Made by a program: the position numbers and the translations under genes. A stretch of 64,000 nt of DNA, taken from assembly GCF_000410875.1 (NCBI RefSeq), contig NZ_AROI01000020.1, forward strand, positions 62,001 to 126,000, written 5' to 3'. The first letter of the stretch is position 1. The number at the start of each line of letters is the position of its first letter. Shown here one piece after another: positions 35,209-44,482 of this stretch. A model generated the notes under the pieces. That model was not told the DNA's origin. It worked only from the letters and a program-made list of their open reading frames with translations, and did not search any database. The DNA is from Halopseudomonas pelagia CL-AP6 (lineage in GTDB: Bacteria > Pseudomonadota > Gammaproteobacteria > Pseudomonadales > Pseudomonadaceae).

Positions 35209-35652
35209 TTATTCCCAGGTCAGCCGGTGCAATTGCCAATTACCGTCCTCTTCCAGCCAGCTCAGTGTTAGCGCATAGACCTGGGCGCTGTCTGGAATGA
35301 AGCGTTCAGCACCACTCAAGCTGACCTGAGCCCGGGTTTGGGCTTGCCCGTTGTAGATCGGGTCGATCTCGGTTTCCTGGTTGATTACCAGCACATTGAC
35401 TCGCTGATTCTGCAGAAAACTCAGTGTCATAGTGCGCCGTGCCCAGTCACGATCGAGCTCGCCGCGGGCCAGGAAGTCGGCATGCAGCACGCCCATTACT
35501 CGGTCTGTCGAGCGTGCTTCGATACCTTCGCGTAGTTCATTCAGGCTGTGGTTGAGGCGTTCATCGGCGCTCTGCGAGCCGCATCCTGTGATCAGCACGG
35601 CCAGAACGATCAGCGCGATGAGCGGTAGGGGTGAGCGGAGCATGGGCAACAT
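35209..35652 (-). CDS. Small lipoprotein, SnoaL/NTF2-like fold suspected
   Basis: Predicted lipoprotein of 147 aa: signal sequence LIALIVLAVL and lipobox LITGC (Cys 24). The mature part begins with a helical stretch (RLNHSLNELREGIEARSTDRVMGVLHADF) and continues with alternating strands (QRVNVLVINQETEIDPIYNGQAQTRAQVSLSG), ending WQLHRLTWE. That helix-then-sheet pattern resembles NTF2/SnoaL domains, but I do not recognise a named family. An ATG at residue 4 is an alternative start. Divergent from pip. Confidence 0.78.
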   Translation of the reverse strand: MLPMLRSPLPLIALIVLAVLITGCGSQSADERLNHSLNELREGIEARSTDRVMGVLHADFLARGELDRDWARRTMTLSFLQNQRVNVLVINQETEIDPIYNGQAQTRAQVSLSGAERFIPDSAQVYALTLSWLEEDGNWQLHRLTWE

Positions 35653-35734
35653 AGACAGAGTGCTCTTCGGCCAGTAATGTTGTGCCTATCAGATAGCGGC
35701 CGGTCGGCTGCCCATCAGGCCAGGAGCGGTCATC

Positions 35735-36706
35735 ATGCAGCTGTTGTACCCAGAGATCAAACCCTTCGCCCGCCACGAACTGGCAGTGGAGAAGCCCCAT
35801 GTGCTCTATGTGGATGAGAGCGGCCAGGCCGATGGCTTGCCGGTGGTCTTTATACATGGCGGGCCCGGCGCGGGCTGCGACAGCCTGAGCCGGCGGTTCT
35901 TTGATCCCTCGGTGTATCGCATCATTACCTTTGACCAGCGCGGCTCTGGCCGCTCGACGCCGCATGCGAGCCTTGAGAACAACACCACTCAGCATCTGAT
36001 TGACGACCTGGAAGTCCTGCGCAAGCATCTGGGGTTAGAGCAATGGGTCCTGTTTGGCGGCTCCTGGGGCTCGACGCTGGCGCTGGCGTATGCACAGGCG
36101 CATCCCGAGCGCGTGCTCGGACTGATCTTACGCGGCATCTTCCTGTGCCGTGATCAGGATATTCGCTGGTTCTATCAGGAGGGCGCCAGCCACGTTTTCC
36201 CGGATTACTGGGAAGATTATCTGGCACTGATTCCCGAGGACGAGCGACATGATATGGTCAGCGCCTATTATCGGCGCCTGACCGGCGACGATGAAATCTG
36301 CCGTATGCATGCTGCCAAGGCCTGGTCAGTATGGGAAGGCCGCTGCGCGACATTGCGTCCCAGCTCGCAAGTGGTCGAGCGGTTCAGCGATGCCCGCCGT
36401 GCCTATGCAATCGCGCGTATCGAATGCCATTATTTCGTCAATCATGCCTTTCTGGATGCCGATCAGTTGCTCAATAACATGGAGCGCATCGCGCACCTGC
36501 CCGGTATTATTGTGCATGGCCGCTACGACATGGTCTGCCCGCTGGATAATGCTCATAGCCTGCACCAGAAGTGGCCGGGCAGCGAGCTTAAGATCATTCG
36601 TGACGCCGGTCATGCCGCCTCGGAAAGCGGTATTGCCGACGCCCTGGTACGAGCTACCGAGACGTTGTCGCGGCAGTTGCTCAATCTGCCGCCGCTGGTG
36701 GAATAA
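35735..36706 (+). CDS. pip: Proline iminopeptidase
   Basis: Alpha/beta-hydrolase of 323 aa that removes N-terminal proline from peptides. The oxyanion-hole motif HGGPGAGCDS is at residues 41-50, nucleophile Ser 110 is in GGSWGSTLALAYAQ and a C-terminal DAGHAASE holds the His. YDMVCPLDNAH contributes the Asp region. The S33 cap features WSVWEGRCATL and ARIECHYFVNHAFL are intact. AGGAG lies seven bases before the ATG. It is followed after 16 bp by dtd, the order known in P. aeruginosa. Confidence 0.96.
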   Translation: MQLLYPEIKPFARHELAVEKPHVLYVDESGQADGLPVVFIHGGPGAGCDSLSRRFFDPSVYRIITFDQRGSGRSTPHASLENNTTQHLIDDLEVLRKHLGLEQWVLFGGSWGSTLALAYAQAHPERVLGLILRGIFLCRDQDIRWFYQEGASHVFPDYWEDYLALIPEDERHDMVSAYYRRLTGDDEICRMHAAKAWSVWEGRCATLRPSSQVVERFSDARRAYAIARIECHYFVNHAFLDADQLLNNMERIAHLPGIIVHGRYDMVCPLDNAHSLHQKWPGSELKIIRDAGHAASESGIADALVRATETLSRQLLNLPPLVE

Positions 36707-36722
36707 TCAGGTCACTCGCGCG

Positions 36723-37160
36723 ATGAAAGCCTTACTACAGCGTGTCACCCAAGCCCGGGTCGAGGTCGGTGGAGAAATCGTCGGCAGTATCGACCAGGGT
36801 CTGTTGGTGCTGGTGGGTGTCGAGCCGCAGGATGACCACGCCACAGCCGACAAGCTGCTGCAGCGCTTGCTCAGGTACCGGGTATTCAATGACGCTGATG
36901 GCCGTATGAACTGTTCAGTGCAAGACGTACAGGGCGGCTTGTTGTTGGTATCGCAGTTCACGCTCGCTGCGGATACACGCAAGGGCTTGCGTCCCGGTTT
37001 CTCCACCGCAGCTGCCCCGGCCGTTGCGGAACAATTGTTTGACTATTTGTTGGCGCAAGCAGGGCAGGCCCATGCCTGTGTGGCGAGCGGACGTTTTGGT
37101 GCGGATATGCAGGTGCACCTGATTAACGACGGGCCTGTGACCTTTTTGCTTGAAATATAG
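36723..37160 (+). CDS. dtd: D-aminoacyl-tRNA deacylase
   Basis: Chirality-checking enzyme of 145 aa, the standard length, which hydrolyses D-aminoacyl-tRNA. Conserved parts are MKALLQRVTQARVEV, GLLVLVGVEPQDD, the active-site SQFTLAADTRKGLRPGFSTAA and the cis-proline NDGPVTFLLE at the end. It starts at the ATG at 36723; the open frame extends upstream into pip without conservation. Probably cotranscribed with pip. Confidence 0.97.
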   Translation: MKALLQRVTQARVEVGGEIVGSIDQGLLVLVGVEPQDDHATADKLLQRLLRYRVFNDADGRMNCSVQDVQGGLLLVSQFTLAADTRKGLRPGFSTAAAPAVAEQLFDYLLAQAGQAHACVASGRFGADMQVHLINDGPVTFLLEI

Positions 37161-37176
37161 CCCTGCGCGTGTCGGT

Positions 37177-37764
37177 CTAGGGTGCCAAGGCGGCCTCGAC
37201 AAATTCCAGCCGGTCCTGGCCAAAGAACATCTGGTCACCGACAAACAACGTTGGGGCGCCAAACACACCGCGCGCGACCGCTTCGGTCGTGGTGGTTTTT
37301 AGCTGCTCCTTGACCTGCGGTTCACTTATACGCTGCAACACCGCCGTCGGATCGAAACCGGCTTTGGCCAGCACCTTGCCGACCACTTCCGGCTGATTCA
37401 TATCCTGCTCGTCCACCCAGATCGCAGTGAATATCGCCCGCAGGTAAGGGTCGAAGTCTTTGCTGCCGAGAAACGCCGTGGCGCCACGCATCAGCTGTAG
37501 CGTGTTGATCGGAAAATACGGATTGTGATTGAGCGTTACACCGTAGCGCTGGGCGTAGCGCTGGAAATCGGTGCGCGTATAGTTGCCCTTGGCCTCCACG
37601 CTGGCAGGCGAGCTATTACCGGTGGCCTGGAAAACGCCACCCAGTAGCATCGGCCGCCAGATGATGTCTGCGTTGGTGCGCTTGGCCAGTGCGGGTAGCT
37701 GAGTCCAGGCAAGGTAGGTAGCAGGGCTGCCCACGTCAAAGAAGAACTCGATGCTTTTGCTCAT
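37177..37764 (-). CDS. 2-hydroxychromene-2-carboxylate isomerase-like, DsbA/GST-kappa fold
   Basis: Thioredoxin-fold protein of 195 aa. The N-terminal FFFDVGSPATYLAW has Ser where DsbA has its CxxC, as in HCCA isomerases and GST kappa. The helical insert includes WRPMLLGGVFQATGN, and the C-terminal GVFGAPTLFVGDQMFFGQDRLEFVE is the family's cis-Pro and end motif. True HCCA isomerases act in naphthalene breakdown, but no such pathway is seen here, so a glutathione-dependent role on another substrate is as likely. The ATG at 37764 has AAGGA upstream. Confidence 0.88.
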   Translation of the reverse strand: MSKSIEFFFDVGSPATYLAWTQLPALAKRTNADIIWRPMLLGGVFQATGNSSPASVEAKGNYTRTDFQRYAQRYGVTLNHNPYFPINTLQLMRGATAFLGSKDFDPYLRAIFTAIWVDEQDMNQPEVVGKVLAKAGFDPTAVLQRISEPQVKEQLKTTTTEAVARGVFGAPTLFVGDQMFFGQDRLEFVEAALAP

Positions 37765-37820
37765 GTTGCTGTCCTTATTGGCAGATTGATCGGGGCTGCT
37801 CGGTGGTTCAAAATGGACCT

Positions 37821-38549
37821 TCAAAAGGTTTCCATCCAGGGACGCAGATCCAGTTCGTGGGTCCAGCCGTCCCGCGGCTGGCAATGCAGCTGCCAATACT
37901 GCTCGGCGATGTGCTCGGGGTTGAGGATGCCGTCCTGATCCTTCAGTGCGTAGCGCTCAGGGAAGGTGTCACGGATAAAGGCAGTGTCGATTGCGCCATC
38001 GATGATCGGATGTACCACGTGAATGCCCTGGGGCCCAAGTTCGCGCGCCATGCTTTGAGCCAGTGCGCGGAGGGCGAATTTGGCCCCGGCGAAAGCGCTG
38101 AAACCGACCCCGCCGCGCAAGGAGGCGGTGGCTCCGGTAAAAATGATGGTGCCTTTTTGCCGGGGTAGCATCGCCTTGGCTGCTTCGCGCCCGGTCAGGA
38201 ACCCCGCCAGTGCAGCCATTTCCCAGACCTTGCGGTAGACGCGTTCGGTGGTTTCGGTGATCGAAAAGCGCACGTTGGCGCCAATATTGAACACCACCAC
38301 TGCAATTGGACCAATATCCCGTTCGATATGCTCGAACAGCTCGACCATCTGTTCCTCCACGCGGGCGTCGCAGCCAAAGGGGTGGGCGCTGCCGCCAGCG
38401 CACTGGATCTCTTCTATTAGGTTGGTCAGTTGCTCGGCATTTCGCCGGGTGGCACACAAGGTATAGCCTTCGCGCGCGAAACGTTTGGCAATTGCGCCAC
38501 CGGTAGCGTCGCCGGCGCCAATAACTACTGCAACAGGGGGGCGGGACAT
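37821..38549 (-). CDS. Short-chain dehydrogenase/reductase with Phe in place of catalytic Tyr
   Basis: SDR-fold protein of 242 aa. The nucleotide-binding turn is VIGAGDATGGAIAKRF, with CATRRNAEQL suggesting NADPH preference, and VVFNIGANVR replaces the usual NNAG. The active-site segment reads FSAFAGAKFALRAL, so the YxxxK motif is FxxxK. I have the impression that some SDR subfamilies share this, but cannot confirm it here. The ATG at 38549 has AGGA upstream. It is divergent from an HxlR regulator across 128 bp with two operators, so it is probably that regulator's target. Confidence 0.88.
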   Translation of the reverse strand: MSRPPVAVVIGAGDATGGAIAKRFAREGYTLCATRRNAEQLTNLIEEIQCAGGSAHPFGCDARVEEQMVELFEHIERDIGPIAVVVFNIGANVRFSITETTERVYRKVWEMAALAGFLTGREAAKAMLPRQKGTIIFTGATASLRGGVGFSAFAGAKFALRALAQSMARELGPQGIHVVHPIIDGAIDTAFIRDTFPERYALKDQDGILNPEHIAEQYWQLHCQPRDGWTHELDLRPWMETF

Positions 38550-38591
38550 AGCGTGATCCTTTTTTGCTTGGTGACGGGCAATCAATATGTA

Positions 38592-38636
38592 AGTTCTTTT
38601 TTGGAACTATTAGATATTCAGTTCCTTTTTAGAACT
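38592..38636. promoter_or_regulatory. Twin palindromic operators between SDR gene and hxlR-type gene
   Basis: Two inverted repeats of identical geometry, AGTTC-N7-GAACT, at 38592-38608 and 38620-38636, 28 bp centre to centre. They sit in the middle of the divergent promoter region, as expected for binding sites of the adjacent HxlR-family protein. Confidence 0.75.
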
Positions 38637-38677
38637 TGTCAAGTTAGTCTTGCCTCTTCAACAAATGAGGATAGTGC

Positions 38678-39175
38678 ATGCGCTGGGAAGAACTGGACCA
38701 GCAGCCTTGTTCATTGGCCCGCACCTTGGCGGTCATAGGCGATAAATGGACGTTGCTGATACTGCGCGATTGTTTTCTGGGTATTCGCCGCTTTGATGAG
38801 TTCGAGCGGCGATTGGGAATTACTCGGCATCTGCTCGCGGATCGCTTGAAGAAGCTGGTCGAGCACGGCGTATTGACCAAGGTTGCTTATCAGCAGCGTC
38901 CGCTACGTGAAGAGTATCGGATGACAGACAAAGGCTTGGACCTACACCCAGTCATGCTGACGTTGGTCAGTTGGGGTGATCGATATATGGCCGATGAGAG
39001 GGGCGCGCCTGTGCTGCATGTGCACAAAACCTGCGGCCAGGTGATGAAACCGGTGCTGGTATGCTCCGAATGCGCAGAGCCAGTGGTTGCCAGGGATGTG
39101 CGGGTGGAGGCTGGTAAAGGCTGGGAAGAAGAGGCAGGCTTATTGCCCTGTTCAGCTCGCCTCTACAGCGAATAG
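38678..39175 (+). CDS. HxlR-family transcriptional regulator
   Basis: Winged-helix regulator of 165 aa. The HxlR signature is intact: CSLARTLAVIGDKWTLLILRDCFLGIRRFDEFERRLGITRHLLADRLKKLVEHGVLTKV, followed by YRMTDKGLDLHPVMLTLVSWGDRY. The C-terminal extension has a CG...CSEC cysteine cluster that might bind metal or sense redox state. It probably controls the divergent SDR gene and itself through the two AGTTC-N7-GAACT palindromes. Confidence 0.92.
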   Translation: MRWEELDQQPCSLARTLAVIGDKWTLLILRDCFLGIRRFDEFERRLGITRHLLADRLKKLVEHGVLTKVAYQQRPLREEYRMTDKGLDLHPVMLTLVSWGDRYMADERGAPVLHVHKTCGQVMKPVLVCSECAEPVVARDVRVEAGKGWEEEAGLLPCSARLYSE

Positions 39176-39267
39176 CGCAACAACGGCTGGAGCAGGTATT
39201 GAGTTGGGTGAATGCTTCATGTTCATGAGAATGGGGTACATCCCCCAGGTTGAAAGCTGCTGGTCCG

Positions 39268-39975
39268 CTAAAACAAACGAGCAATCAGGGCGGTCACCGC
39301 CGTTTCCACGCGCAGAATGCGTTCGCCCAGCTGCACCGGCTGGAAACCGCTTTCAATCAGCTTATCCACTTCATAGGGGATCCAGCCGCCCTCCGGGCCA
39401 ATCGCCAGGGTGGTGGGCTGCGCGACGGCGCGCGGGCAGGGTGGATACATGCCCGGGTGGGCTACCAAGGCCAGAGTGCCGGCGGCAATTTGCCCTAGAT
39501 GGTCTTCCACAAAAGGTTTGAAGCGTTTCTCGATGCGTATGCGCGGCAAAACCGTGTCGCGCGCTTGCTCGAGACCGAGTAGCAGATTCTCTTCGATCTG
39601 TGCAGGCTGAAGAAATGGCGTTTGCCAAAAGCTCTTTTCCACCCGGTAGCTGTTCAACAGGATGATGTCGGCAACGCCAAGGGTGGCGCAGTGCTGGAGA
39701 ATGCGGCGAAACATTTTGGGCCGTGGCATAGCCAACAACAGGGTCAGCGGTAGCTTGGCCGGCGGGCTATGATCAAGCTGGACGGCCACTTCGGCTAGTT
39801 CATCAGTCAGGTTGACAAGTTGACCCTGGCCCATCAGTCCGCCGAGCCGGCCTACTTTTAGACTATCGCCGACCTGTGCCTGATGTACCTGCAGTAGGTG
39901 CTGCAAGCGTCTGCCGCGCAATTGGGCATGGTTGGCACTGACAAAATCTTCATCTCGTAGCAGCAGCAGATTCAT
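39268..39975 (-). CDS. rsmE: 16S rRNA (uracil-1498-N3)-methyltransferase RsmE
   Basis: SPOUT-class rRNA methyltransferase of 235 aa. An N-terminal PUA-like domain (HAQLRGRRLQHLLQVHQAQVGD) precedes the knot with LTLLLAMPRPKMFRRILQHCATLGV, LAIGPEGGW and QLGERILRVETAVTAL. Its start overlaps the tatC stop by 4 bp (ATGA), so it is the last gene of the ubiE-to-rsmE run. Confidence 0.96.
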   Translation of the reverse strand: MNLLLLRDEDFVSANHAQLRGRRLQHLLQVHQAQVGDSLKVGRLGGLMGQGQLVNLTDELAEVAVQLDHSPPAKLPLTLLLAMPRPKMFRRILQHCATLGVADIILLNSYRVEKSFWQTPFLQPAQIEENLLLGLEQARDTVLPRIRIEKRFKPFVEDHLGQIAAGTLALVAHPGMYPPCPRAVAQPTTLAIGPEGGWIPYEVDKLIESGFQPVQLGERILRVETAVTALIARLF

Positions 39976-40757
39976 GCCGGTGGCGGTTCTTCGGCATCCG
40001 AGTCGGTTACATCACGCTTGATCGGCTTGAGCATGGAGCTAAACAGAATGCCGACTTCATAGAGCAGCCACATAGGAATGGCCAGCAGCGCCTGGGAGAT
40101 CACATCCGGAGGTGTGAGCACCATGCCGGTGACGAAACAGCCGACCACGACATAAGGGCGAATCCTGCGCAGCTTGGCTACATCGACCGCGCCGGCCAGC
40201 ACCAGCAGAATGGTCGCCACGGGGATTTCGAAGGCCAGCCCGAACGCCATAAACAGCGTTAGAACAAAATCCAGATACTTGTTTATATCGGTCATCACCG
40301 CCACGCCTTCCGGCGCGGTACTGGTAAAAAACCCGAACACCAGCGGGAAGACCACATAGTACGCAAAGGCCATACCGGAGTAGAAGAGCACGATGCTGGA
40401 GGCCAGCAGCGGCACGGCCAGGCGCTTTTCGTGCTTGTACAGGCCGGGTGCGATAAAGCTCCACAGCTGATGCAGTACGAATGGCATGGCGATAAACAGG
40501 GCACTGACCAGCGCCAGTTTGAACGGCGTCAGGAACGGAGAGGCGACATCGGTGGCGATCATGCTGGTGCCTTCGGGCATAAAGGCGCGCAGCGGCTCGG
40601 AGATGAAGGTGTAGAGATCGTTGGCGAAATAGAACAGCCCGGCGAATATCAGCATCCAGATCAGGATAATACGCAGCAGCCGGGAGCGTAGTTCGGTCAG
40701 GTGGGCTACCAGGGGCATGTCTTCGGCCAATTGCGCCGGGGTACGCTTATCGCTCAT
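39972..40757 (-). CDS. tatC: TatC, twin-arginine translocase core subunit
   Basis: Six-helix inner-membrane protein of 261 aa that binds twin-arginine signal peptides. Conserved features are [16 protein letters not shown] at the N-terminus, [57 protein letters not shown] and [26 protein letters not shown]. It overlaps tatB by 11 bp and rsmE by 4 bp. Confidence 0.97.
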   Translation of the reverse strand: MSDKRTPAQLAEDMPLVAHLTELRSRLLRIILIWMLIFAGLFYFANDLYTFISEPLRAFMPEGTSMIATDVASPFLTPFKLALVSALFIAMPFVLHQLWSFIAPGLYKHEKRLAVPLLASSIVLFYSGMAFAYYVVFPLVFGFFTSTAPEGVAVMTDINKYLDFVLTLFMAFGLAFEIPVATILLVLAGAVDVAKLRRIRPYVVVGCFVTGMVLTPPDVISQALLAIPMWLLYEVGILFSSMLKPIKRDVTDSDAEEPPPA

Positions 40758-41193
40758 GGTGTGGTGTCTGCGGCTCGGCTACGGGGTCATTCGGATCGCT
40801 TAATGTGTCTGGGTGATCCGTTGTGCTTGCGGGTGTGGCAGGCTGCAGGGCTACCTCTTCATCCGTCACGGCAGCTGTAGTCTGATCGGCAGGTGTGACA
40901 CTTTGGCTGCTGTTGCGTTTCACATTCGAGACAGGTTTGGCAGCGCTTTGGTCTTCGCTTTTATTGCGCGGTTTTTCAAGCGAAGACATGATTTTTTCAT
41001 TGTGCAACTGCTGGCGAATTTCATCCGCACCGATCTCGCGCTCAACCTGAGCGCGCACGTCGGCAAAGCCGCGCTTCATGCGGCCAATCATCAGGCCAAC
41101 GGTGCGAATGAACCCAGGCAGGCGCTCGGGGCCGAGCACAACCAAGGCAATCACTGCAATCACCAGCAGTTCAAGGAAACTGACGTCAAACAT
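40747..41193 (-). CDS. tatB: TatB, twin-arginine translocase receptor subunit
   Basis: 148 aa with one N-terminal membrane helix ([21 protein letters not shown]), an amphipathic helix ([19 protein letters not shown]) and a long, poorly conserved acidic tail. The glutamate in the helix and the LGPERLP hinge are TatB-typical. It acts with TatC as the substrate receptor. Six bp separate it from tatA. Confidence 0.95.
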   Translation of the reverse strand: MFDVSFLELLVIAVIALVVLGPERLPGFIRTVGLMIGRMKRGFADVRAQVEREIGADEIRQQLHNEKIMSSLEKPRNKSEDQSAAKPVSNVKRNSSQSVTPADQTTAAVTDEEVALQPATPASTTDHPDTLSDPNDPVAEPQTPHHER

Positions 41194-41199
41194 GAAGGA

Positions 41200-41430
41200 T
41201 CAGTCCTTGGTCTGCGATTCCTGCTTGCGCTGAGGCTCGACGTCGAGTGTGTCGCCGCTCTTGTGTTCGTGATTCGGCTTGTCTTCGTCGGTGTTGATGG
41301 ATTTGCGAAAGCCCTTGATGGCTTCACCCAAATCGCTGCCCACACCCTTGAGCCGCTTAGTGCCGAACAGCAGGATGACGATGACCAGTACGATCGCTAA
41401 TTGCCAAATGCTAATGCCGCCAAAACCCAT
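41200..41430 (-). CDS. tatA: TatA, twin-arginine translocase pore subunit
   Basis: 76 aa: a short membrane helix ([18 protein letters not shown]), the [23 protein letters not shown] hinge and amphipathic helix typical of TatA, then a charged tail. It oligomerises to form the translocation site. Lies 24 bp after hisE. Confidence 0.95.
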   Translation of the reverse strand: MGFGGISIWQLAIVLVIVILLFGTKRLKGVGSDLGEAIKGFRKSINTDEDKPNHEHKSGDTLDVEPQRKQESQTKD

Positions 41431-41454
41431 TACAGACCTCCAGGGGCTAATGCC

Positions 41455-41787
41455 CTATGTATGTTGTCGCGCGGCCTTCTCGGCGAGGCCGGAAAGGTCG
41501 AAGCGTCGCTCCAGTTCTTTCAGAATATCCTCTGGTCCGAGGCCCAAATGGCTGAGCATCACCAGGCTGTGAAACCAGAGATCGGCGGTTTCATAAATCA
41601 GGTCTGACTTGTCGTCGCTGTGCTGGCAATCCTTGGCGGCCAGTAGCGTTTCTGTACATTCCTCGCCGACTTTCTCGAGGATCTTGTTCAGACCTTTGGC
41701 GTGCAGGCTGGCCACGTAGGAGCTGTCTGCATCGGCTTGCTTGCGCTGCTCGAGTACCTCGGCGAGCTGGCGCAGGGTGTCAGTCAT
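41455..41787 (-). CDS. hisE: Phosphoribosyl-ATP pyrophosphatase
   Basis: Second step of histidine synthesis, PR-ATP to PR-AMP; 110 aa. All-alpha MazG-like fold with [31 protein letters not shown] and [17 protein letters not shown], whose acidic residues bind Mg. I start at ATG 41787 ([16 protein letters not shown]) by homology; ATG 41799 is an alternative. The start overlaps the hisI stop by 8 bp. Confidence 0.96.
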   Translation of the reverse strand: MTDTLRQLAEVLEQRKQADADSSYVASLHAKGLNKILEKVGEECTETLLAAKDCQHSDDKSDLIYETADLWFHSLVMLSHLGLGPEDILKELERRFDLSGLAEKAARQHT

Positions 41788-42193
41788 GTTTGTGTTCATA
41801 AATCTGTTTGGGGTCCTTGAGTACGGGATCAACGATGTGCCATTGGCCCTCTCTGAATACCCGGTAAAAGCAGCTTTCGCGCCCGGTGTGGCAGGCCATG
41901 CCGCCCAATTGCTCGACCATCAGGATAATCACGTCGGCATCGCAGTCCAGGCGCAGTTCGTGCAGTACTTGCACATGGCCTGATTCTTCACCTTTGCGCC
42001 AGAGTTTCTGCCGTGAACGCGACCAGTATATGCCGCGCCCTTCGCTGGCTGTTAGTTCCAGCGCTTGGCGATTCATCCAGGCGACCATCAGTACGCGTTG
42101 GCTGTGTACGTCCTGAGCGATAGCGGGCACTAGGCCATCGGCATCCCACTTGATCATATTCAGCCAGGCGCTGTTGTCTGTCGAGTCAATCAT
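41780..42193 (-). CDS. hisI: Phosphoribosyl-AMP cyclohydrolase
   Basis: Third step of histidine synthesis, opening the adenine ring of PR-AMP; 137 aa. Zinc and magnesium site motifs are clear: [46 protein letters not shown] and the cysteines in [11 protein letters not shown]. hisI and hisE are separate genes, as is usual in Pseudomonas, rather than the enterobacterial fusion. Confidence 0.97.
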   Translation of the reverse strand: MIDSTDNSAWLNMIKWDADGLVPAIAQDVHSQRVLMVAWMNRQALELTASEGRGIYWSRSRQKLWRKGEESGHVQVLHELRLDCDADVIILMVEQLGGMACHTGRESCFYRVFREGQWHIVDPVLKDPKQIYEHKHD

Positions 42194-42242
42194 ATTAGGA
42201 AGTGTGCCAGTTATGGGTCAGGTCGCGCCAGTGGTTGTTGCG

Positions 42243-43862
42243 TCAGCGACGGTATTCACTGCGCGGCAGGCCGCGCCGCAGGACCAGCCAGCCACCCACC
42301 ACGATCAATAGCCAATGGGTAGGTTCAGCTTGGCTCCAGAGTGCCGGCTCGGTACCCAGTCCGCTGGCGCCTATCAGGCTGAGTAACAAGCCTGCCAGCC
42401 GTAGCCCGGTATTATTGGTGCGGGCCATGACCGGTTGTATGGGTTGTTGGGCCAACCGATCAAGGGCCTGGCGGGTGCTGTGTAACAGCGGTGGCACCTG
42501 CTCGAGCTGTTGCTGCCAATTACGCAGTTGATGTTGGGGCATGGCGCGCTCGCGCATCCAGCGCTCCAGATAGGGCTGGCCGGTGGCCCACAGATCCAGA
42601 TCGGGATACAGCTGGCGCCCCAGACCTTCAATATTCAACAGGGTTTTCTGCAGTAGCACCAGTTGCGGCTGTACTTCCATATTGAAGCGGCGTGCGGTCT
42701 GGAACAAGCGCAGTAGTAGTTGGCCGAAAGAAATGTCTTTCAATGGCCGCTCGAATATCGGCTCGCAAACACTGCGGATAGCGGCTTCAAATTCATTTAT
42801 TCGCGTCTCGGCAGGTACCCAGCCGGAGTCGATATGCAGTTGCGCTACGCGGCGGTAATCACGTTTGAAGAAAGCCATGAGATTACGCGCCAGATAGTTC
42901 TGGTCTTCGGGTGTCAGGCTACCGACGATACCGAAGTCGATGGCGATATATTGCGGCTCCCAAGGGTGGCTGCGCGAGACGAAAATGTTGCCCGGGTGCA
43001 TGTCGGCATGAAAGAAACTGTCGCGGAACACCTGGGTGAAAAAAATCTCAACGCCGCGCTCGGCGAGCTTCTTCATATCGGTACGCTGATCGAGCAGGGC
43101 GGGCATATCAGTAACCGCCAGACCGCTGATGCGCTCCATGACCATGACTTTGTGCCGGCACCAGTCCCAATAGATCTTGGGTACGTAGAGCAGTGGCGAG
43201 TCTTCGAAATTGCGCCGTAGTTGCGAAGCGTTAGCCGCTTCGCGGTGCAGATCGAGTTCATCGAAAATGGTGTTCTCATAATCTCGCACCACATCCACTG
43301 GACGCAGGCGCCGACCTTCCAGCGAATAGCGTTCGAGTAAGCGCGCGGCGAGAAACAGCCACTGGATGTCCTGGCCAATGACCTCACCGATACCCGGGCG
43401 GATCACTTTGACCACCACTTCGGTGCCGTCCATCAGCCGCGCAGCGTGAACCTGGGCGACCGACGCGGAGGCCAGTGGCTCGGCACTGAAGCTGGAAAAA
43501 ATCGACTCGATGGGCTGGCCGAGTTGCTCTTCGATACGTTTGCGCGCTTGATCAGCGGGGAAGGGCGGAACCTTGTCCTGCAGGCGAGCTAGTTCCAGAG
43601 CGATATCATCGGGTAGCAGGTCGCGGCGGGTTGATAGAATCTGCCCGAACTTGATAAACACCGGTCCCAGGTCTTCGCACGCCAGGCGCAAGCGCGCGCC
43701 GCGAGAGAGCTCTTTGGGGGCTGGACGCAAACGCCAAGGGCCGACTTTCAGCAGGAAACGACCAGCCCAGGGTAGGGGGAAGGCATCCAACAACTGATCC
43801 AGCCGGTAGCGGGTGAAGATGTGCAGAATACGGAGCAAGCGTAACAGGGCGGTCAGATTCAT
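42243..43862 (-). CDS. ubiB: UbiB, ABC1/ADCK-type ubiquinone biosynthesis protein
   Basis: Atypical kinase-fold membrane protein of 539 aa needed for ubiquinone synthesis. The KxGQ motif is in [19 protein letters not shown], the Ala-rich loop in [15 protein letters not shown] and the catalytic-like HADMHPGN and AIDFGIVG segments follow. Two C-terminal hydrophobic helices are seen ([31 protein letters not shown]). ATG overlaps the ubiJ stop by 4 bp. Confidence 0.97.
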   Translation of the reverse strand: MNLTALLRLLRILHIFTRYRLDQLLDAFPLPWAGRFLLKVGPWRLRPAPKELSRGARLRLACEDLGPVFIKFGQILSTRRDLLPDDIALELARLQDKVPPFPADQARKRIEEQLGQPIESIFSSFSAEPLASASVAQVHAARLMDGTEVVVKVIRPGIGEVIGQDIQWLFLAARLLERYSLEGRRLRPVDVVRDYENTIFDELDLHREAANASQLRRNFEDSPLLYVPKIYWDWCRHKVMVMERISGLAVTDMPALLDQRTDMKKLAERGVEIFFTQVFRDSFFHADMHPGNIFVSRSHPWEPQYIAIDFGIVGSLTPEDQNYLARNLMAFFKRDYRRVAQLHIDSGWVPAETRINEFEAAIRSVCEPIFERPLKDISFGQLLLRLFQTARRFNMEVQPQLVLLQKTLLNIEGLGRQLYPDLDLWATGQPYLERWMRERAMPQHQLRNWQQQLEQVPPLLHSTRQALDRLAQQPIQPVMARTNNTGLRLAGLLLSLIGASGLGTEPALWSQAEPTHWLLIVVGGWLVLRRGLPRSEYRR

Positions 43863-44482
43863 ACGTCGGCGGTGTCCGGGTCAGGTGCGTTAAGCCGGGC
43901 CAGCCGTGCTTCCAGACGGTCCAGATCGAGGCGAAGCTGATGAAGCTGGTCGGCACTCACGCGGGCTTCGGCATTGCCTACTAACTGCCGGCTTTCTTCA
44001 GTTAGGTATTCGGACAGACTGCGGCCCAGGCTGGAGTGCGCCTGGCTGCCCCATTCTCGGCCGGTACGCAGCATATTAGCGAGGGTATGCCCGGCAACCG
44101 GTCCGATCCAGCGGGCCAGCTCGGCCTCGCCGTCCAGCTGTAAACCGGTTAACGCATTCTGCAAACTGACCAGTACTTGACTGTCGCCACTTAGCTGCAC
44201 GGCAGGGTTCTGCAGCAACTGCTGGCGTTGCTCGCTGACCATGAGCTGGGCCAGCAGGGCGCTGGGGGCGCTCAAGGTACAGTCGGGAGCGCGATCTGAC
44301 GACGCCAGCAATTGCACGCCCTGCGAGCCCGGAACTATAAAGAGTAGCCAGTCCGGTTCCCGCGCCCGGATCAAGATCACCTTGCCGTCGAGCTGGGCCA
44401 GGCGCCTGGCGGTTAGCGGATCGCGGGCCAAAGCCGCCGCCAGGCTGCGTTGCACGCCGGAAAGCAGTGCCCGGGTGAGCAT
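43859..44482 (-). CDS. ubiJ: UbiJ, SCP2-domain ubiquinone biosynthesis accessory protein
   Basis: 207 aa with an SCP2-like lipid-binding N-terminal domain ([74 protein letters not shown]) and a C-terminal coiled coil ([21 protein letters not shown]). UbiJ organises the soluble Ubi complex that carries the lipid precursors. Start and ubiE stop share one base. Confidence 0.93.
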   Translation of the reverse strand: MLTRALLSGVQRSLAAALARDPLTARRLAQLDGKVILIRAREPDWLLFIVPGSQGVQLLASSDRAPDCTLSAPSALLAQLMVSEQRQQLLQNPAVQLSGDSQVLVSLQNALTGLQLDGEAELARWIGPVAGHTLANMLRTGREWGSQAHSSLGRSLSEYLTEESRQLVGNAEARVSADQLHQLRLDLDRLEARLARLNAPDPDTADV

